From Henckelia pumila (Eukaryota > Streptophyta > Magnoliopsida > Lamiales > Gesneriaceae): a DNA stretch of 64,000 nucleotides. The position numbers and the translations under genes were made by a program. Shown piece after piece: positions 47,670-60,580 of the stretch (within the stretch, counting starts at the first letter, position 1; each line of letters opens with the position of its first letter). The notes below the pieces were generated by a model, which did not search any database, was not told where the DNA came from, and worked only from the letters and a program-made list of their open reading frames with translations. The stretch covers positions 16,974,622 to 17,038,621 of the forward strand of contig NC_133123.1 in NCBI RefSeq assembly GCF_033568475.1. Reading direction: 5' to 3'.

Positions 47670-48420
47670 ACGATCTTAAACCAAATCTGTGCGGAGATGC
47701 AAAAGAGTTCAATATCAATCAATCCAATTCAAATCAAATCCCAAAAACTCGAATAAATCCCAAAATTTTGAAATCTCAAACCGGCGGCATAACAGCTATA
47801 ATTCGACTAACCGAAAAAACACAGACAACAATATATCGATCCAAACAGCTCATAACAACAACAATTCATCCAAATCAACACTATACCAACAAATCCCAAA
47901 ACCCATAATTTCGAATTATGCTTCCAAAATTCCTAACAAATCCGAACGTCGTTCTTTTTCCGATCCGACTTCGAATATACGATCTATGCTAGCTCAAGAA
48001 CGGCATATCCAAAAATCATTCAATTCTAACGGCATCCAAAAATCAAAGTATAATTGATTGAAGATAAACTTATGGTAGAACGAAGCCTTCGAAGTCGTGA
48101 TCGCGAATATGCCTTCAGAGTGAATTTCTAACGGACGGATCGTGCATAAACCGGAATCAGAAAGCTTGGAGGAGCTTTAATGGTGATGGATCGGCCTAGG
48201 AAGAAGGAAGAAGAAGAATGAAATGCCATCACATGCCTCTCACTCCTTTTAAAACAAAGACCAAGTCAAAAATGAGGAAATCGCATTTTGGTCCCTGAAT
48301 TCTTCAAAAATTGCAATTCAGTCTCTGATCAAATATCTATTCAACCCTCGAATCCCAAAACCTCTGATTATCAGTATTAATCTCCTATAATCTCTATTAG
48401 GCTAATTTTGGGACGTTACA

Positions 48421-50420
48421 ATTCTCACCTCTAAGAACTGATTTCGACCTTGAAATCACATACGAATTGATCACCTAAGAAGAGATAGAATCAAAGACAG
48501 TAATAAGAATTCACATCTCAGAATTAATTCTGGATTCGTTGCTTCAAATCGGAATATGTCTCCCAAATCGCTTCTTCAAATCCGTATTGAATCCACTGCG
48601 CTTTCACAAACTGAAACGGTCTGTTTTGGAGCAGCTTCTCTTTTCGGTCAAGAATCGGAATTGGTTGTTTCAAGGCAACTCGGCGTCTCATCAAATTCAA
48701 TCTCATCTATTACAGAACATAAGAAAGACCGGGGTTGGCATTTTGGCAACAAAGAGACGACAAAAAACGTCGTGAATACAAGAAGAATACGGAACAAGTG
48801 CAAGTCTGTAGGCAAGACTGCCTATCTTTTCCAGAATCTAGCAAGAATCGACCAATCTCGAAGACGGTTTCTCTCTTTCTCATAACGGACAAAGCCTCTG
48901 AAAGTAGAAATCTTCTGAATTACTCGGTCTCCCTGAACAAACAAAAGAAAATATAGATATGCGTCTGAAATTTGTATATTACGTCTGTCTATCAAGAGTC
49001 GTCTTAATTCTTGTCAGAATAATATTCATCTGCTCGGTCATAATTCGAAACCATTCTAGTCCCAAATCAGGTGAAACAAAAAAATCATCCCAATGCAATT
49101 GAGATTTCCATTTTTTCTCATACAATTCTTCAAAATATGCCATCAAGATACTCGTTTGATAGCTGTCGTTGTACGAAATCACCACAAGAATCAAGAATTC
49201 TGCCAACTAGTGCTAAAATCAAGCACTAAAACTCATGGCATAACCTCTAAAGTTTGAATCACCCGCTCTAGTTGTCCGTCGTTCTGAGGATTAAATTTGT
49301 ACTCAGATGTAATCGAATATCAATAGAACTCTTAAAACTGAGTCAAAGTAGAATCAAATCGAGGATCTCGATCTGAAACGATCGACTTCGGCAGACCAAA
49401 CAATCTGACAAAATCTCTGACACAATGTCGGTCATCTGATCAAGTCTGACAGACATTTTGTACTGAACAAGGCAAACAGAATTCGTCAATCAGTCAAACG
49501 TTACTAAAAAACATCATATCCTCGTACTGATTGTGGTAGCTTCGTGACGAAATCCATCGAAATTGTGATCTCAATTCCACTCTGAAACAGATAAACTGTA
49601 CCACAGACAATCAATTCGCTCTCTCTCTTCTTTCAACTGCTGACAGTTCAAATATCTGAATACAATCTTCTTGACATCATCCATTATCTGTTTCTATAAG
49701 AATCGATTCTTCAAATCGTCGAATATCTTTCGGCCATCTGAAAGAATTCTGAATCGAATGCAATGTGGCGCTCACAAGGTATGCTGTCTAAAATCGAAAA
49801 CATCTGACACAACAATATGCTTATTCGCAAATAAAGCATCATCACTGACCTGAAAATCTGACTGATGTCCAGATCTGAATTCTCTCCATCGAACTCTGAA
49901 TAATTGAATCAGATTTTCGTGCTTCTCTAATCTTCACAATCAACTCCAGTTGGATTTAAAACCAAATTCCTGATAGACCTCCTATCTGTTTCAACTCTAG
50001 TTCAGAAGTGCAATAATCATTGATCAAAGGAGAACTATTGATAGTAGATAAAATAGATAATAGATCTTTTAACTCAGAGCATCTACTGCTGCATTTGACT
50101 TCCACGGTTAGAACTAGATTCCACAGTCAAAGTCTAATCATCTTCTCTGTTACATATCCACTTCGGACTGCGCAAACAATTACTTCAACTTCTAAGATTA
50201 TAAAAGATTTTGGAAATCTCACCATAAGATAGTGATGCCAGATCTTCCAAGCAATAAGAATGCTGCCAATTCAAGATCATGAATCAGATATAGAGTCTTG
50301 TACGGCTTCAGCTGCCTCGATGCCTAAGCTATCACGTGCTTCCTCCGAGTAAGAAACTTCCCAAACTTCGATAATAAGAATCGTAATAAACTGTAAGATC
50401 ATCAATATCTGAAGAAATAA
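48421..50420 (-). pseudogene. Gypsy pol remnants of the outer element: RNase H, integrase, C-terminal chromodomain-like tail
   Basis: On the minus strand from right to left: RNase H scraps at about 50400-50030; integrase at about 49450-48970 with LPKSIVSDRDPRF, FNPQNDGQLERVIQTLE, VLDFSTSWQNS and MAYFEELYEKKWKSQLHWD; and the pol end at 48706-48524, with PIPILDRKEKLL, FVKAQWIQYGFEEAIWE and a stop. The last piece matches the chromodomain-like tail (ILDRKEKxLRNK, VQWxxHxxEEATWE) of plant chromoviruses. DRDPRF contains the second catalytic Asp of integrase. There are many in-frame stops. The polypurine tract has decayed to AGAGGTGAGAAT beside the LTR at 48420. Confidence 0.8.
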
Positions 50421-51300
50421 AGTACACTGGAGTGCTGATCAATCTCTTCTTCAGGTCAATAAGAACTAATCTTATAAGATTCGGTCCAGTCAAAAGCGCA
50501 TGCTTCGAAGCTAGCGATGTCGATCTAAATCAATTCATAAGCTTCATTCTTGTGGTGATAGACAGAAATTTCATCTCCAGAGGTAAATATGATCGAGAAA
50601 GACAACTCAATCCCATCAAAATTTGCACTTCAATAGAATAGCATTCTACTGCTCGGCACGCAAAGTCTGCAACGACTCTCAATACTCTGACTGGTCAGTA
50701 CGACTCTTTGAAAAGATAAGAAATCATCGATAAGAATAAACAGGAATTCCGCTAAATACTTCTGATAGATTCAGTTCATAAGATTCATAAACACTGTAGG
50801 AGCAATTGACAAATCAGAGGACAAGACTAAAAATTCAAAGCGGCCATACCCCGTTCTGACTACGATCTGTAGTACCTCTTCCTCTCGAATTCTCAGCTGT
50901 GATATCCTGATCTCAATTCGATGCTGAATTATATTCTCACGAATCGGAGGAAAAATAGAATCTCACACGGGACATAGTCAGTAATTCTATAACCTCGGTT
51001 AAATCAACCAATTCGGGCTGAATTCCAGGACATCAATGGCAAATATCAAGAATTCTTCTTCACCTTACCGCTCGTATATCATCTCGTATCTGAATCTGAC
51101 AACTTTCTGAAATCAATCCACGGTTGCCTTGTACTCAGTTAAAGCAGCTATACAAACAATATAATCAAAATTTGATCACCTAAGTACAATACTATCCAAT
51201 TCAATCATATTCCCATCAAATCGAAGTTCATAATTGGCGGACTAACCTCACAGCAAACCATTCCTCCTCTCAAAAGCAAATAATAACAACCACAGTGACA
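50421..51300 (-). pseudogene. Decayed pol (RT region) of the outer gypsy element
   Basis: The position between gag and RNase H requires protease and reverse transcriptase, but I see only scraps and no intact motif. The interval is also too short for a full RT, so a deletion is likely. Confidence 0.4.
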
Positions 51301-52130
51301 AAGGCTCAATGGGTAAGGTAATCATTAAACCATTTCCTCAATAAGAAAGTAAAGGATGCACCAGTACCTATCAATATAAGAGCAGAAAAGCCAAAAAAAT
51401 TCGAACAGTTACCTGCTACATCATCGACAGGTGCAGCCTGAGTTTGAGGATCCTTGTTAAGAGCAAAGACTAAGGCCTGTTGCCTCGGAGATTGATTCAA
51501 ATTTTGAATAATTTCCAAATGATTTTGTGGCTGTGGATGAAAAGAATGAACATTCTAAGGTCGCTCAGAACCTCGCTGAGGACAAATGCTGGCAAAATGT
51601 CCAGTCTGATGACAAATCCGGCAACTACAAAAAGTTCCTCTACATAAATCACTAGAATGGTGACCTCCACACTTGCTGAAAGTCACACCTGAAGTTCCCG
51701 AACTTTGTCCTGAGCCAAACTATTTCGAATCGCTGGAACTAGACGAACTACTTCCAGACTTCTTGAATTGTTTTCCCCTCGGTTGTAGATTATATCTAAA
51801 GTTACTCCCTCTATATCCGATCGAATGATGAAATGGAATCTGTTGAATAAATTCAGATTTAAACTGACTTCAAGAGATGATCGTACCTTGATTCTACAAT
51901 TTTTTCTTCTTCGACATCCACCAACTCTTCGCAAAACCTTGAATTTGGTACATCACTAACCGGATTCGACGATCATCAGTGTAACGCAGAGAATCAAACA
52001 ACTAATCGATCTCCTCTAACCAGCTTTCATACCCAACGACATTTTCTATACTCTTTAGAGTCAGCGAGTTAAACGACTAAAACATCATCAGTAACGATTT
52101 CATCGGTGTCGGAGTGACATCCATTAGATC
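51301..52130 (-). pseudogene. Decayed gag with zinc knuckle, outer gypsy element
   Basis: On the minus strand CRICHQTGHFASIC (about 51640-51570) is a proper C-x2-C-x4-H-x4-C knuckle followed by PQRGSERP. The gag domain upstream (52130-51690) is heavily interrupted but aligns with that of the inner element, for example the SWLEEID-like stretch and FKSEFIQQ near 51860. Downstream pieces such as 51306-51518 carry NQSPRQQALVFALNKDPQTQ, the spacer before protease. Confidence 0.7.
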
Positions 52131-52518
52131 AGTTGCAGTACAATCCTATTCAATCGGATTCGCTGCTGGTTTTTTCTGTTCAATATTCGTCGAGGAAATA
52201 TATCTCATATTCAAGAGAATTAGGACACAATATCTCCATTTCAATAATCTCATGTACATAATCTCTTTTCAAAATTCATTCAATCTCCAAAGGTATTCGA
52301 ATCCGCATTTCTAATATAACATGCTTTACTATTTAAACATATTATCATGCTTCGCAATTTAAATCACAAAATCATGTAATTCAAATAATTCATGAAATAA
52401 TAAAGCATGCTCGCATGAAATTGAAGTAATCATTTAAATAATTCAATCACATGGGAGAATTCAATTCATGCGGACTCGATCTACCCCGCTCACTTCTAAT
52501 ACAGTCCAAGAACTTATC

Positions 52519-52530
52519 GCTCTAATACCA
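52519..52530 (-). other. Primer-binding site, outer gypsy element
   Basis: The minus strand reads TGGTATTAGAGC, one base off the initiator-Met type, five bases from the LTR edge at 52536. Confidence 0.8.
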
Positions 52531-53552
52531 ATTAATGTGAGGACATTGATTCTAATCATCTAATCAAGACTAAAACATAAAATCAACAACGAAGAGCCAA
52601 ATATCAAACAAGATATTATTATTATTTTTAAACAGTGCCTCGCTCGAGCGCACAATACCCGCGCTCGAGCGAGCAAAACTCTGCTCGAAAACAACCAAGA
52701 CAGCTCGCTCGAGCGGCAACATCATGCGCTCGAGTGAGACAAGATCTTCCTCAAGAATGACATACCTCTCGCTCGAGCGGTAACAAACCTCCGCTTGATC
52801 GAGACCAGCTCTGAACCAAAATCCAAAAATTAATCAACCTCTTTTCCCAACTCAAGATCTTCATTTCAACATGCATAAATCCATACAACTCGCATAAACA
52901 GTACATGAAGTTCTAAAGTCGATCAAATACTAGAAAATTAGAACATGCATCAACTCTAGGTTCTACGGTTCAAAATACAACATAATACATGATCGAAATA
53001 CAATAACAACTTCTAAACCAAGTCCTCACTTTTATAATTCCCAACTCGATCTAGTCATACTTCCTTTGACTCAAACCTGTCCCATCTGTTGCCAAGCACA
53101 CATACAAAGACAAAATAATAGCCGGATAACTCCGGTGAGAATAACATTATCAGTGAAAGCAACAAAATATGCAATATCAATTAATATATCAAAACATGAT
53201 ATACCAACAACCAGACATGTAATTTCACGAAGTATATCAATAACATAAATAACAATAACTCAATTCGAAATGCAATAAAATGAAATGCATATCTTTGGGT
53301 TTCAAGATTATCTAATCAGATAATCAAAGGGAATTTATTTCTTTGATTGGGATCCCGAGGCCAAGATATATCGCCGCAATCTCACCGACTCTCCCGATCA
53401 AGGTGAATGCGGTATATCTCGCTTCCTCTAGACTTTGGAGCACTATAGATAGTTGGTTGGGTCATTGGAGTTCCTCTCAACTACCAATGCCCCTCAACTA
53501 TAATCCCCAAATCGTATAATTCGAACAGTGAACAAATCATTGGCTCAATATG

Positions 53553-55802
53553 TGTGGGGACCTCGGGTGCTAATCTCATCTTAAGGGGCAACTAGAAGTT
53601 AAACATAGTTAACTCATAATCAACAACGAAGCATGAAAGAAATGAAACAAATTTATTTTTACTTGAGTGGCTCGCTCGAGTGAGCCTAGGGTGCACTCGA
53701 GCGAGCACCACTCGGGTCTAGGACCCCCTTGGCTCGCTCGAGCGAGCCCAGGCTGCGCTCGAGCGAGCTGAGTTCTGTCCGACCTGCTGAATTTCTGCTC
53801 TATTGCTTATCTTTCTTGTTTTGTTGATGTGAATGCATCTATACATGCCAAATATGATGTACAAAGAAAGAACACATCAAAAACACAAACTAACCATGTA
53901 TTGCTACCTCAATCTTTCCAAAGTTGATACCAAACATATACACATGCTAGGGTTGAGTCGATGCTACCCGCAGGGTAGTGTCATGCGGGTGACGTGACGG
54001 TTCATGATTGGTTAAAATCAGTGGGCCCTAAATGAGACCCACTAATTTTGACCAATCATGGGGTTACACGTCACCCGCAGAATAGTGCCCTGCGGGCGGC
54101 ATGTACTAAACCCATATGCTAGATACAATCATAATCAAGTGTTCTACAAGGTTTATTCTTTGTACAAGGAAGTTCCAACTATAAGCAATACAAAGTTTGA
54201 CAACAACTCTAATCATAGCCCAAGGTAACCACGTGCTAATCTTGCTATCTCGAGCTATTCACGATCTCTCTGTCCAGCTCCTGCCCCACCTATTATCATG
54301 CACACATACAAAACACAACAATAGCCGGATATCTCCGGTGAGAAATACAATTTCCCAGTATAAATAACATAACAAGCATAATTATAAACATAAATGCAAT
54401 GCATGTTTCAAAAGGAAGGCTATCAAATCTGATATCGATAAAATCTCGCTTCTTGGGATCCCGGGGAATAAAATCTCAATCAATCACCAACTCACCTATC
54501 GAGGTGACGTCAAGTATCTTATTTTTCCTGACTTTGGTGCAACTATAGTAAGTCGTCTAGCTCTGAAAGTAAATCTACATTCCGTGCCACTCAACTATAG
54601 CCCTCCAAACTTCATCTGCACTCTAGGCCTTTCAGCCCTTTGTGCTTCTCAGGCTGGAGTTCAAGATGAATGCAACATAATTTGTATGCATTAAAGACTA
54701 TAAAACATCTTGAACTTCTAATCAAATAATCAAGCAAAGCAACAAATTATCTAATCACATAAGGAACATAATCAAACATGAGCAAATACATATGTGATTT
54801 CAAAAGGGAATACTCGAGAATCATATCTATCTCGAGTGTTCTATCCCATCTGGATATACTGTCATTTATACCTTTCAATGTCGAGTCTGAAAGTACTTCA
54901 AATCTGAAAACATAACATCAAGAACACATATCAAAATCTGCTCAACTTTCCAACTCAATTCTTCAAAGGCAAATGACGTCAAACCTTCTTCAAATCTTGC
55001 TCTTGTCTTTTCCGATTGCGCCGCTGAATTCTCGAACTCGAAACACGATAATAAAAAGCTGAAATGAAGTGATAATCAGCTCACAACTCAATCTAAAGAT
55101 GGCTAGTTCAATTGATTCAACAATATATAAATTCTAAAACCGGCGGCGTAACGGCTACAAACCGGCAACCAAAACAATATCAAATATGATACAACAATCC
55201 TCAACAATAAATAAACACATTCACTTCAGCATATACACGGTCAAATCAGATTCTCAAATATGAAAGTGTTCGACTGTTGCTCTAAAATTCATAATAAATC
55301 CGAACCACAGTCTTTTCCCGATCCGTCTTCGAATATATAATTGATGCTAACTCATATACGCATATATCCAAGAATAATAAAAACCCATCTTTAACATAAA
55401 AAGCATATATGCAAAAAGTGAATGAAACTTGTACCAAAACGTAGCTCTCGGAGCGGTGATCGCAGATATATATTCGATTCTGATTTCTGACGGCCGGATC
55501 AAAAGATATCGGAGCTTAAAAAATCTGAAAATGGCGTCTTCTTCATGTTCTGATCTCTTTCCCTTCTTTCTGATGGTTATACACGTGTGAATGCTATGAA
55601 AGAGGTGAGACTTTTGATATATATTAGCATATTTTCACTTTAGTCCCTAAACTTTTGGTTATTTGCAAATCAGTCCCCGAAAAATTAATTTAATTCAATT
55701 TCAATCCTAAATAATTTAAGAATATTAGAATTTAATTCTAAACTCTAAATATTCCCAAATTAAATATTCTCGGATTAAAATTAAATAATCACGGGCCTTG
55801 CA
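53553..55802 (-). mobile_element. Solo LTR of a third gypsy-like family (2250 bp)
   Basis: TGTGGGGACCTCGGG to CACGGGCCTTGCA, flanked by the perfect 5-bp TSD ATATG (53548-53552 and 55803-55807). The intact site GGCTCAATATGTATGCATATG at about 40263 in the outer element's other LTR is the empty site. It has its own CTCGAGCGAGC block (about 53664-53772) and a Mutator-like MITE at 53951-54113. Confidence 0.9.
53951..54113. mobile_element. Mutator-like MITE (163 bp) inside the solo LTR
   Basis: Nearly the whole element is an inverted repeat: GGTTGAGTCGATGC and CCCGCAGGGTAGTG at the left against GCCCTGCGGGCGGCATGTAC at the right, with GTGGG/CCCAC around the centre. The flanks ACATGCTAG (53942-53950) and ATATGCTAG (54114-54122) form a 9-bp TSD with one mismatch. 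Confidence 0.75.
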
Positions 55803-56784
55803 ATATGTATGCATATGGTAATCGTAATACATTTAAGAAATTCAACTCAATGCATTTAATCAACCAAAACAGGTAATCATGAATGTATGTGATTTAGGGA
55901 CTCGTGAATCAATCGAAACTCGAGTATTCATCCATTTTCCATTCGATGTCATCTTTTACCTTTTTCTACGATTCGATGTAGCTGCAATCTGGACAAGATA
56001 CAAGAACAATAATTTCCAATCAAAATTCCATTCAATCGTAATTCAACGATTAAGGTAAACTCGTTACCAATTCTCGATCAATTCTGCGACGCTTCGGATT
56101 CTACAAACTCTGAACTCCACGATCTTCAACCAAATCTGTACGGAGATGCAAAAGAGTTCAATATCAATCAATCCAATTCAAATCAAATTCCAAAAACTCG
56201 AACAAATCCCAAAATTCTAAAATCTCAAACCGACGGCATAACGACTATAATTCGACTAACCGAAAAACCACAAACAATATGCTTCCAAAATTCCTAACAA
56301 ATTCGAACGTCGTTCTTTTTCCGATCCGACTTCGAATATACGATCTATGCTAGCTCAAAAACGACATATCCAAAAATCATTCAATTCTAACGGCATCCAA
56401 AAATCGAAGTATAACTGATCGAAGATAAACTTACGGTAGAACGAAGCCTTCGAGTCTGTGATCGCGAATATGCCTTCAGATTGAATTTCTAACGGACGGA
56501 TCGTGCATAAACCGGAATCAGAAAGCTTGGAGGAGCTTTAATGGTGATGGATCGGTCAAGGAAGAAGGAAGAATAAGAAGAATGAAATGCTATCACACGC
56601 CTCTCACTCCTTTTAAAACAAAGACCAATTCAAAAATGAGGAAATCACATTTTGTTCCCTGAATTCTTCAAAAATTGCAATTCAGACCCTGATCAAATAT
56701 CAATTCAACCCTCGAATCCCAAAACCTCTGATTATCAATATTAATCTCTTATAATCTCGATTAGGCTAATTTTGGGGCGTTACA

Positions 56785-59165
56785 CTTCAGCCTTTCAACA
56801 AAACTTTTAAACATCTCAAATCCAACTGCACAAATCAAGTATAGTGAGTTTAAAGACTCAACAAACATATACATACATAAATCGTATATGCAAAATAAAA
56901 CTTAATGCAATGGCATAACATAAACATAACATAAAACTTTTCATTTATGGGTGATTACATATGTGTATTGTGGCAACCATCATAAGAGCACATCATTGGT
57001 TCTCGTGATCACGGTCGTTGTACAACAAACATAAAATTGGTACAACCCATACCAGCCTTGTGTCAATATATGTACCGTCTTGGCCTTGTGCCGCTAAAAC
57101 TTTGGTACAACCCATACCAGCCTTGTGCCAATATGCGTACCATCTCGGCCTTGTAACGCTAACTTTCGTTCTTTTGGAAAGACCCTCATCGGAGCTCATC
57201 CCGGGGCACCAATCCCATATTTGCCACCACAAGTCCACACAAGACATCAAAATATTTTCATGCATACATAACATCATTCAACAACATAACTTTATAAACT
57301 TCATCATGCTTTCTCATCATAAGTATCATCACAATAAACTTCTCATAACTTCATCATTATCATCATAAAACGTTTCAATCATAAAACTTTTTATTGTTCA
57401 TGAGACATACTTAAAAATATCATAAAACCATCATGTCATCATGAACCTTGAAAATAACTTGAATTTTGTCATGTCATGCTCTTAAAATCCTTTCATGCTT
57501 GAAAATCATGTGTGATAATTAAATAAAATTAGTACATCATCTTTACGTTCATAAAATTTCATGCCTTCATAATGAACATAATTTTCGTGAGAACATACTA
57601 GCATATAATGCATTACATAACTAAACTGATCCACGCGAGTCGCTCTTTTCGTTCTTGACATTAAAACTTGAAACTTTTTGCATAGAAACTCTTATAAATA
57701 CTTAAAACATCTTAAAAGGCCATAAACATGCATTTGAAACCCGAAATATGCAACAAAATATTTTCCGAACAGACCATGGGCGGGCTGGAGCGCACCTTTC
57801 TGCGTGCCCTGTGCACTCGAGCGCGCTACCTCGCTGCTTGGTATTCCAGGCAGCAGCGCACAGGTGCTGCTAAGCCCTTTTCTCGATGCTTTTCGGTCCT
57901 TTTTGACTTATTTTCATACAAAAACGTTAGACACTTGAAAAACCATGATCTTGAATAAGTAAAACCTTCAAATCTCGAAAAAGATTCATCCGAAAACAAC
58001 CATATTCAAAAGATTTTCATCTAAAATTTTCATTCAAAATACACACCAAAATTTCCAGATTCAAACAAATCTTTCATCTAATCTCAAAAACCTTTAGACA
58101 AAACATACACTCATTGAAACCTTGATTTCCACATGAAAAATCTTCAAAACTTGAAAGGATTCAATTAAAAACACCAAACCTTCAAAAGTTTTAAACTAAA
58201 AACACATACACCAAACATACTCAATATTCCAACATCCCTTCTCAAAAATCTTTAACCAAAACATCAAGAACAATTCACGTTTTACAGTTCTACATCATGC
58301 TCATCGAAAACTCATAGAATCATTGCAGTATACATAACTTACACATAAACATACATTTTTATATATCAAAATAAATATATTCTTGATTGGTGGTTTTAAA
58401 AGCATTAAAAACTTGTCTTTCTTCTTGGTAGGGAGTAATCGACACTTCAAAAACTCGATCTAGCCTTGCCACGAATGGATCGTCAAACGATCTTTTTACA
58501 TAGATGAAAATTTTGAAGATTTGGGGAGAGGGGAATGGGGTTTGGCGGCTAGGGTGAGGGGAGAAGATTTTCTCCCTCAACTCAACGCTAACCCCTAATA
58601 AATAAATCTAATGGGATGATTCGACCCATTAAATAAAAATACTGACTTTTAAACTTTCTCCCTCAATTATATTTTAAAATTTGGCTACCAAGCTCAATTT
58701 TATAATTTGTACCGAAAATACTTTTAACTTAAAACTTTAAATATCATGCATCAATTTTAATCAAAATCCGCATAATGACCATATACCTCTTTAAAATCTT
58801 TAATTCTCGTTCGTAGGTTAGTCTCAATTCTCTTCGTTACCAAAATTAAACCTATCCTGAAACACGTTACAACTAACTTACAATCATTAAACATCAAATA
58901 AATTACATAATATTAAATAATTTAAAACAACATTAAACACATATTTTAATACCCCAAAAAATTAACTTTGAAATATAAAATCTCATGCACTACATATAGC
59001 ATGAAATCTTTTAAACATACTTTTTAAATAATTAATTAAATTAAATAAACTCATTTAACTAAAACATAATCTTTAAGTCAAGATTAAATGAAATAAACTC
59101 ATTTAAAATTTATTTAAATTCTCTTTATTACTTGTGAGTGAATTTATGGATTTTTCAGGTATTAC
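56785..59165 (-). mobile_element. LTR fragment of a fourth gypsy-like family
   Basis: On the minus strand it begins TGTAATACCTGAAAAATCC at 59165, a usual start for plant gypsy LTRs. It is cut at 56785 by the edge of the outer element. It contains a tandem pair of about 71 bp (TTGGTACAACCCATACCAGC..., 57038-57170), the phrase GAGCTCATCCCGGGGCACC, and a GC-rich block with GCACTCGAGCGCGC at about 57765-57870. The short ORF at 58580-58359 looks accidental. No internal retroviral genes. Confidence 0.6.
57037..57172. repeat. Tandem repeat, two units of about 71 bp
   Basis: GGTACAACCCATACCAGCCT followed by TGTG.CAATAT..GTACC and GGCCTTGT occurs twice in a row with a few differences. Confidence 0.85.
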
Positions 59166-59536
59166 ACTTTTGTTGTGTTATACATCTTTATCTTACTGAA
59201 CGTGTTCTTGTCCAATGTCTTATATAGAATGTCTTGGGACACATTGTCGAGGTTGGCCTTCTTCTTATCCTCGTTTGTCCATTCACTTATGTTTTTCTCC
59301 ACCATTTGTGGTGCTTCGTCAGTTATAGCAACAGGAGCGTTGGGCTTCATGATTTTGATTGGTCTATCTATGATCACGTACCACATGTCGTCATCTTGTG
59401 CATCAAGATGAGCTTGCATTCGGATTTTCTAATTGTCGAACTCTTCCCAAGAGAATATGAGAATTTTGCTGAAGGATGTCATCGATACAGTAGTATGAGC
59501 TTCTCAGAGACGAGATAAACCCGCTCTGATACCACT
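59166..59536 (-). pseudogene. Ty1/copia gag start, truncated and with a premature stop
   Basis: On the minus strand MQAHLDAQDDDMWYVI, PQMVEKNISEWTNEDKKKAN and DILYKTLDKNTFSKI are the N-terminal part of the copia gag (UBN2-type) domain. Upstream the frame reads FSKILIFSWEEFDN, then TAG where the family has Trp (TGG), then KIR. The frame is cut at 59166 by the end of the neighbouring LTR, so the rest of gag and all of pol are absent. Gag would form the particle. This copy cannot. Confidence 0.85.
59523..59534 (-). other. Primer-binding site, copia element
   Basis: The minus strand reads TGGTATCAGAGC, a perfect initiator-Met tRNA type primer site, two bases from the LTR edge at 59537. Confidence 0.9.
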
Positions 59537-60580
59537 TGTTAGGATCGATGAGAAGTTTTTAAAGGGGGGGGGGGGATGAATGAACACTCCCAAATTTTTC
59601 TTTTCTATTGGGCCTGGAACTGGTTTTAACAGCTTTGCAGGCAAATCTCGTTCTGAATGGCAAGGCAGTAGTCTACTAGTATAGTACGGAAACAGGCTAC
59701 TGAAACTTGTAGAAGCTCAAAGATATGTAAAGCAGTAGAGACAAATTTGTTTCTGGAAGTTCGAAAGATAAAGTCTTCTACGCCTCACCTTCTTCTGTTT
59801 TCAGAAGGTATCACTAGAAGATTTGATGAGTACACACACTTGGTACAAACCCACTTCAGTAGGGCTTATTTACTATGTACTGAAACTCCTAGTATTCTTA
59901 ACACTTTTACAACTCACACACTTTTAATTTGAAAGAACTTCTTTCAAAATTTTACAAAGCAAATACTCTGATAATACAATGAATCAAATGCACAAATGAT
60001 CTAAAGATCTGATGTATAATTTGTTGAGTATGCAAGAGTATTCTCTCGAGTATATTTGGGACTGAAATATTTGAATTGATTGCGGATTTTCTCTTCACTG
60101 TCTCTACTCTAATGAGCCGATGATCTTTATATAGTCTTTGATCCAATGTTAATAAACGACTCCAATAACTCTTCATTTATTGTACCTGTAAATACGAAAT
60201 GTGTTTTTTCAGTACGTCACATTTTTCAAATTAAAAAAAAATGTGCAATAAATGTGTTATTTAATGCTAGTCTGCGGCATTAAATAAAGTGTACTATTAA
60301 TACAGAATGACTATTAAATGAGGTGTCTACTGAAAGGTAGTCAACTGTGTTATATTGATTTTAGCCTTTGAAATTGTCTTCTGATATTCTGGACTAAGAC
60401 TACTGAAACAGTGATGAGTCTTAGTTAGTCGACTTAGCCTACTGGTTTTTGATATATTCTGAATATTCGGTCTTAGTCTACTGAAGTTGTTTTACGTGTT
60501 CTTGATTATTATTGATTTGTTTGTCTACTGAAAGCGACTATTGCTACTGGTTATCATCACCAAAACTAAATTAATTAACA
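59537..60580 (-). mobile_element. 5' LTR of the truncated Ty1/copia element
   Basis: Plus-strand borders are TGTTAGGATCGATGAG and TTAATTAACA, the inverse TGTTAA...CCTAACA being usual LTR ends. The primer site and gag follow at the left. A G run lies at 59566-59575. The right border is inferred from the TG/CA rule only, since no second LTR or TSD is available. Confidence 0.7.

Larger units (their letters stand above)
39846..56784 (-). mobile_element. Outer Ty3/gypsy LTR retrotransposon, truncated, with two nested insertions
   Basis: The left LTR (39846-40590 plus 47675-48420) lacks about its first 570 bases relative to the right LTR (52536-53552 plus 55808-56784). The right LTR starts TGTGAGGACATTG and ends GGGGCGTTACA. 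Next to it at 52519-52530 is a primer-binding site, on the minus strand TGGTATTAGAGC, one change from the initiator-Met tRNA type TGGTATCAGAGC. The internal region (48421-52535) holds decayed gag and pol on the minus strand. The truncation means no outer TSD can be found. It carries the inner element (40591-47669) and a solo LTR (53553-55802). Clade is probably a Tekay/Del-like chromovirus, by inference. Confidence 0.8.
52536..56784 (-). repeat. 5' LTR of the outer gypsy element, interrupted by a solo LTR
   Basis: TGTGAGGACATTG to GGGGCGTTACA. About 2.0 kb remains after removing 53553-55802 and its 5-bp TSD. A block of CGCTCGAGCG and GCTCGAGCGAG words lies at about 52628-52805. Confidence 0.85.

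Noticed and set aside
52628..53772. CRISPR-like spacing of GCTCGAGCG words
   Set aside because: The spacing is irregular, there is no conserved repeat unit, and it lies in plant LTRs.
57728..57958. 76-codon plus-strand ORF
   Set aside because: It crosses the GC-rich palindrome block of an LTR and lacks any recognisable domain.
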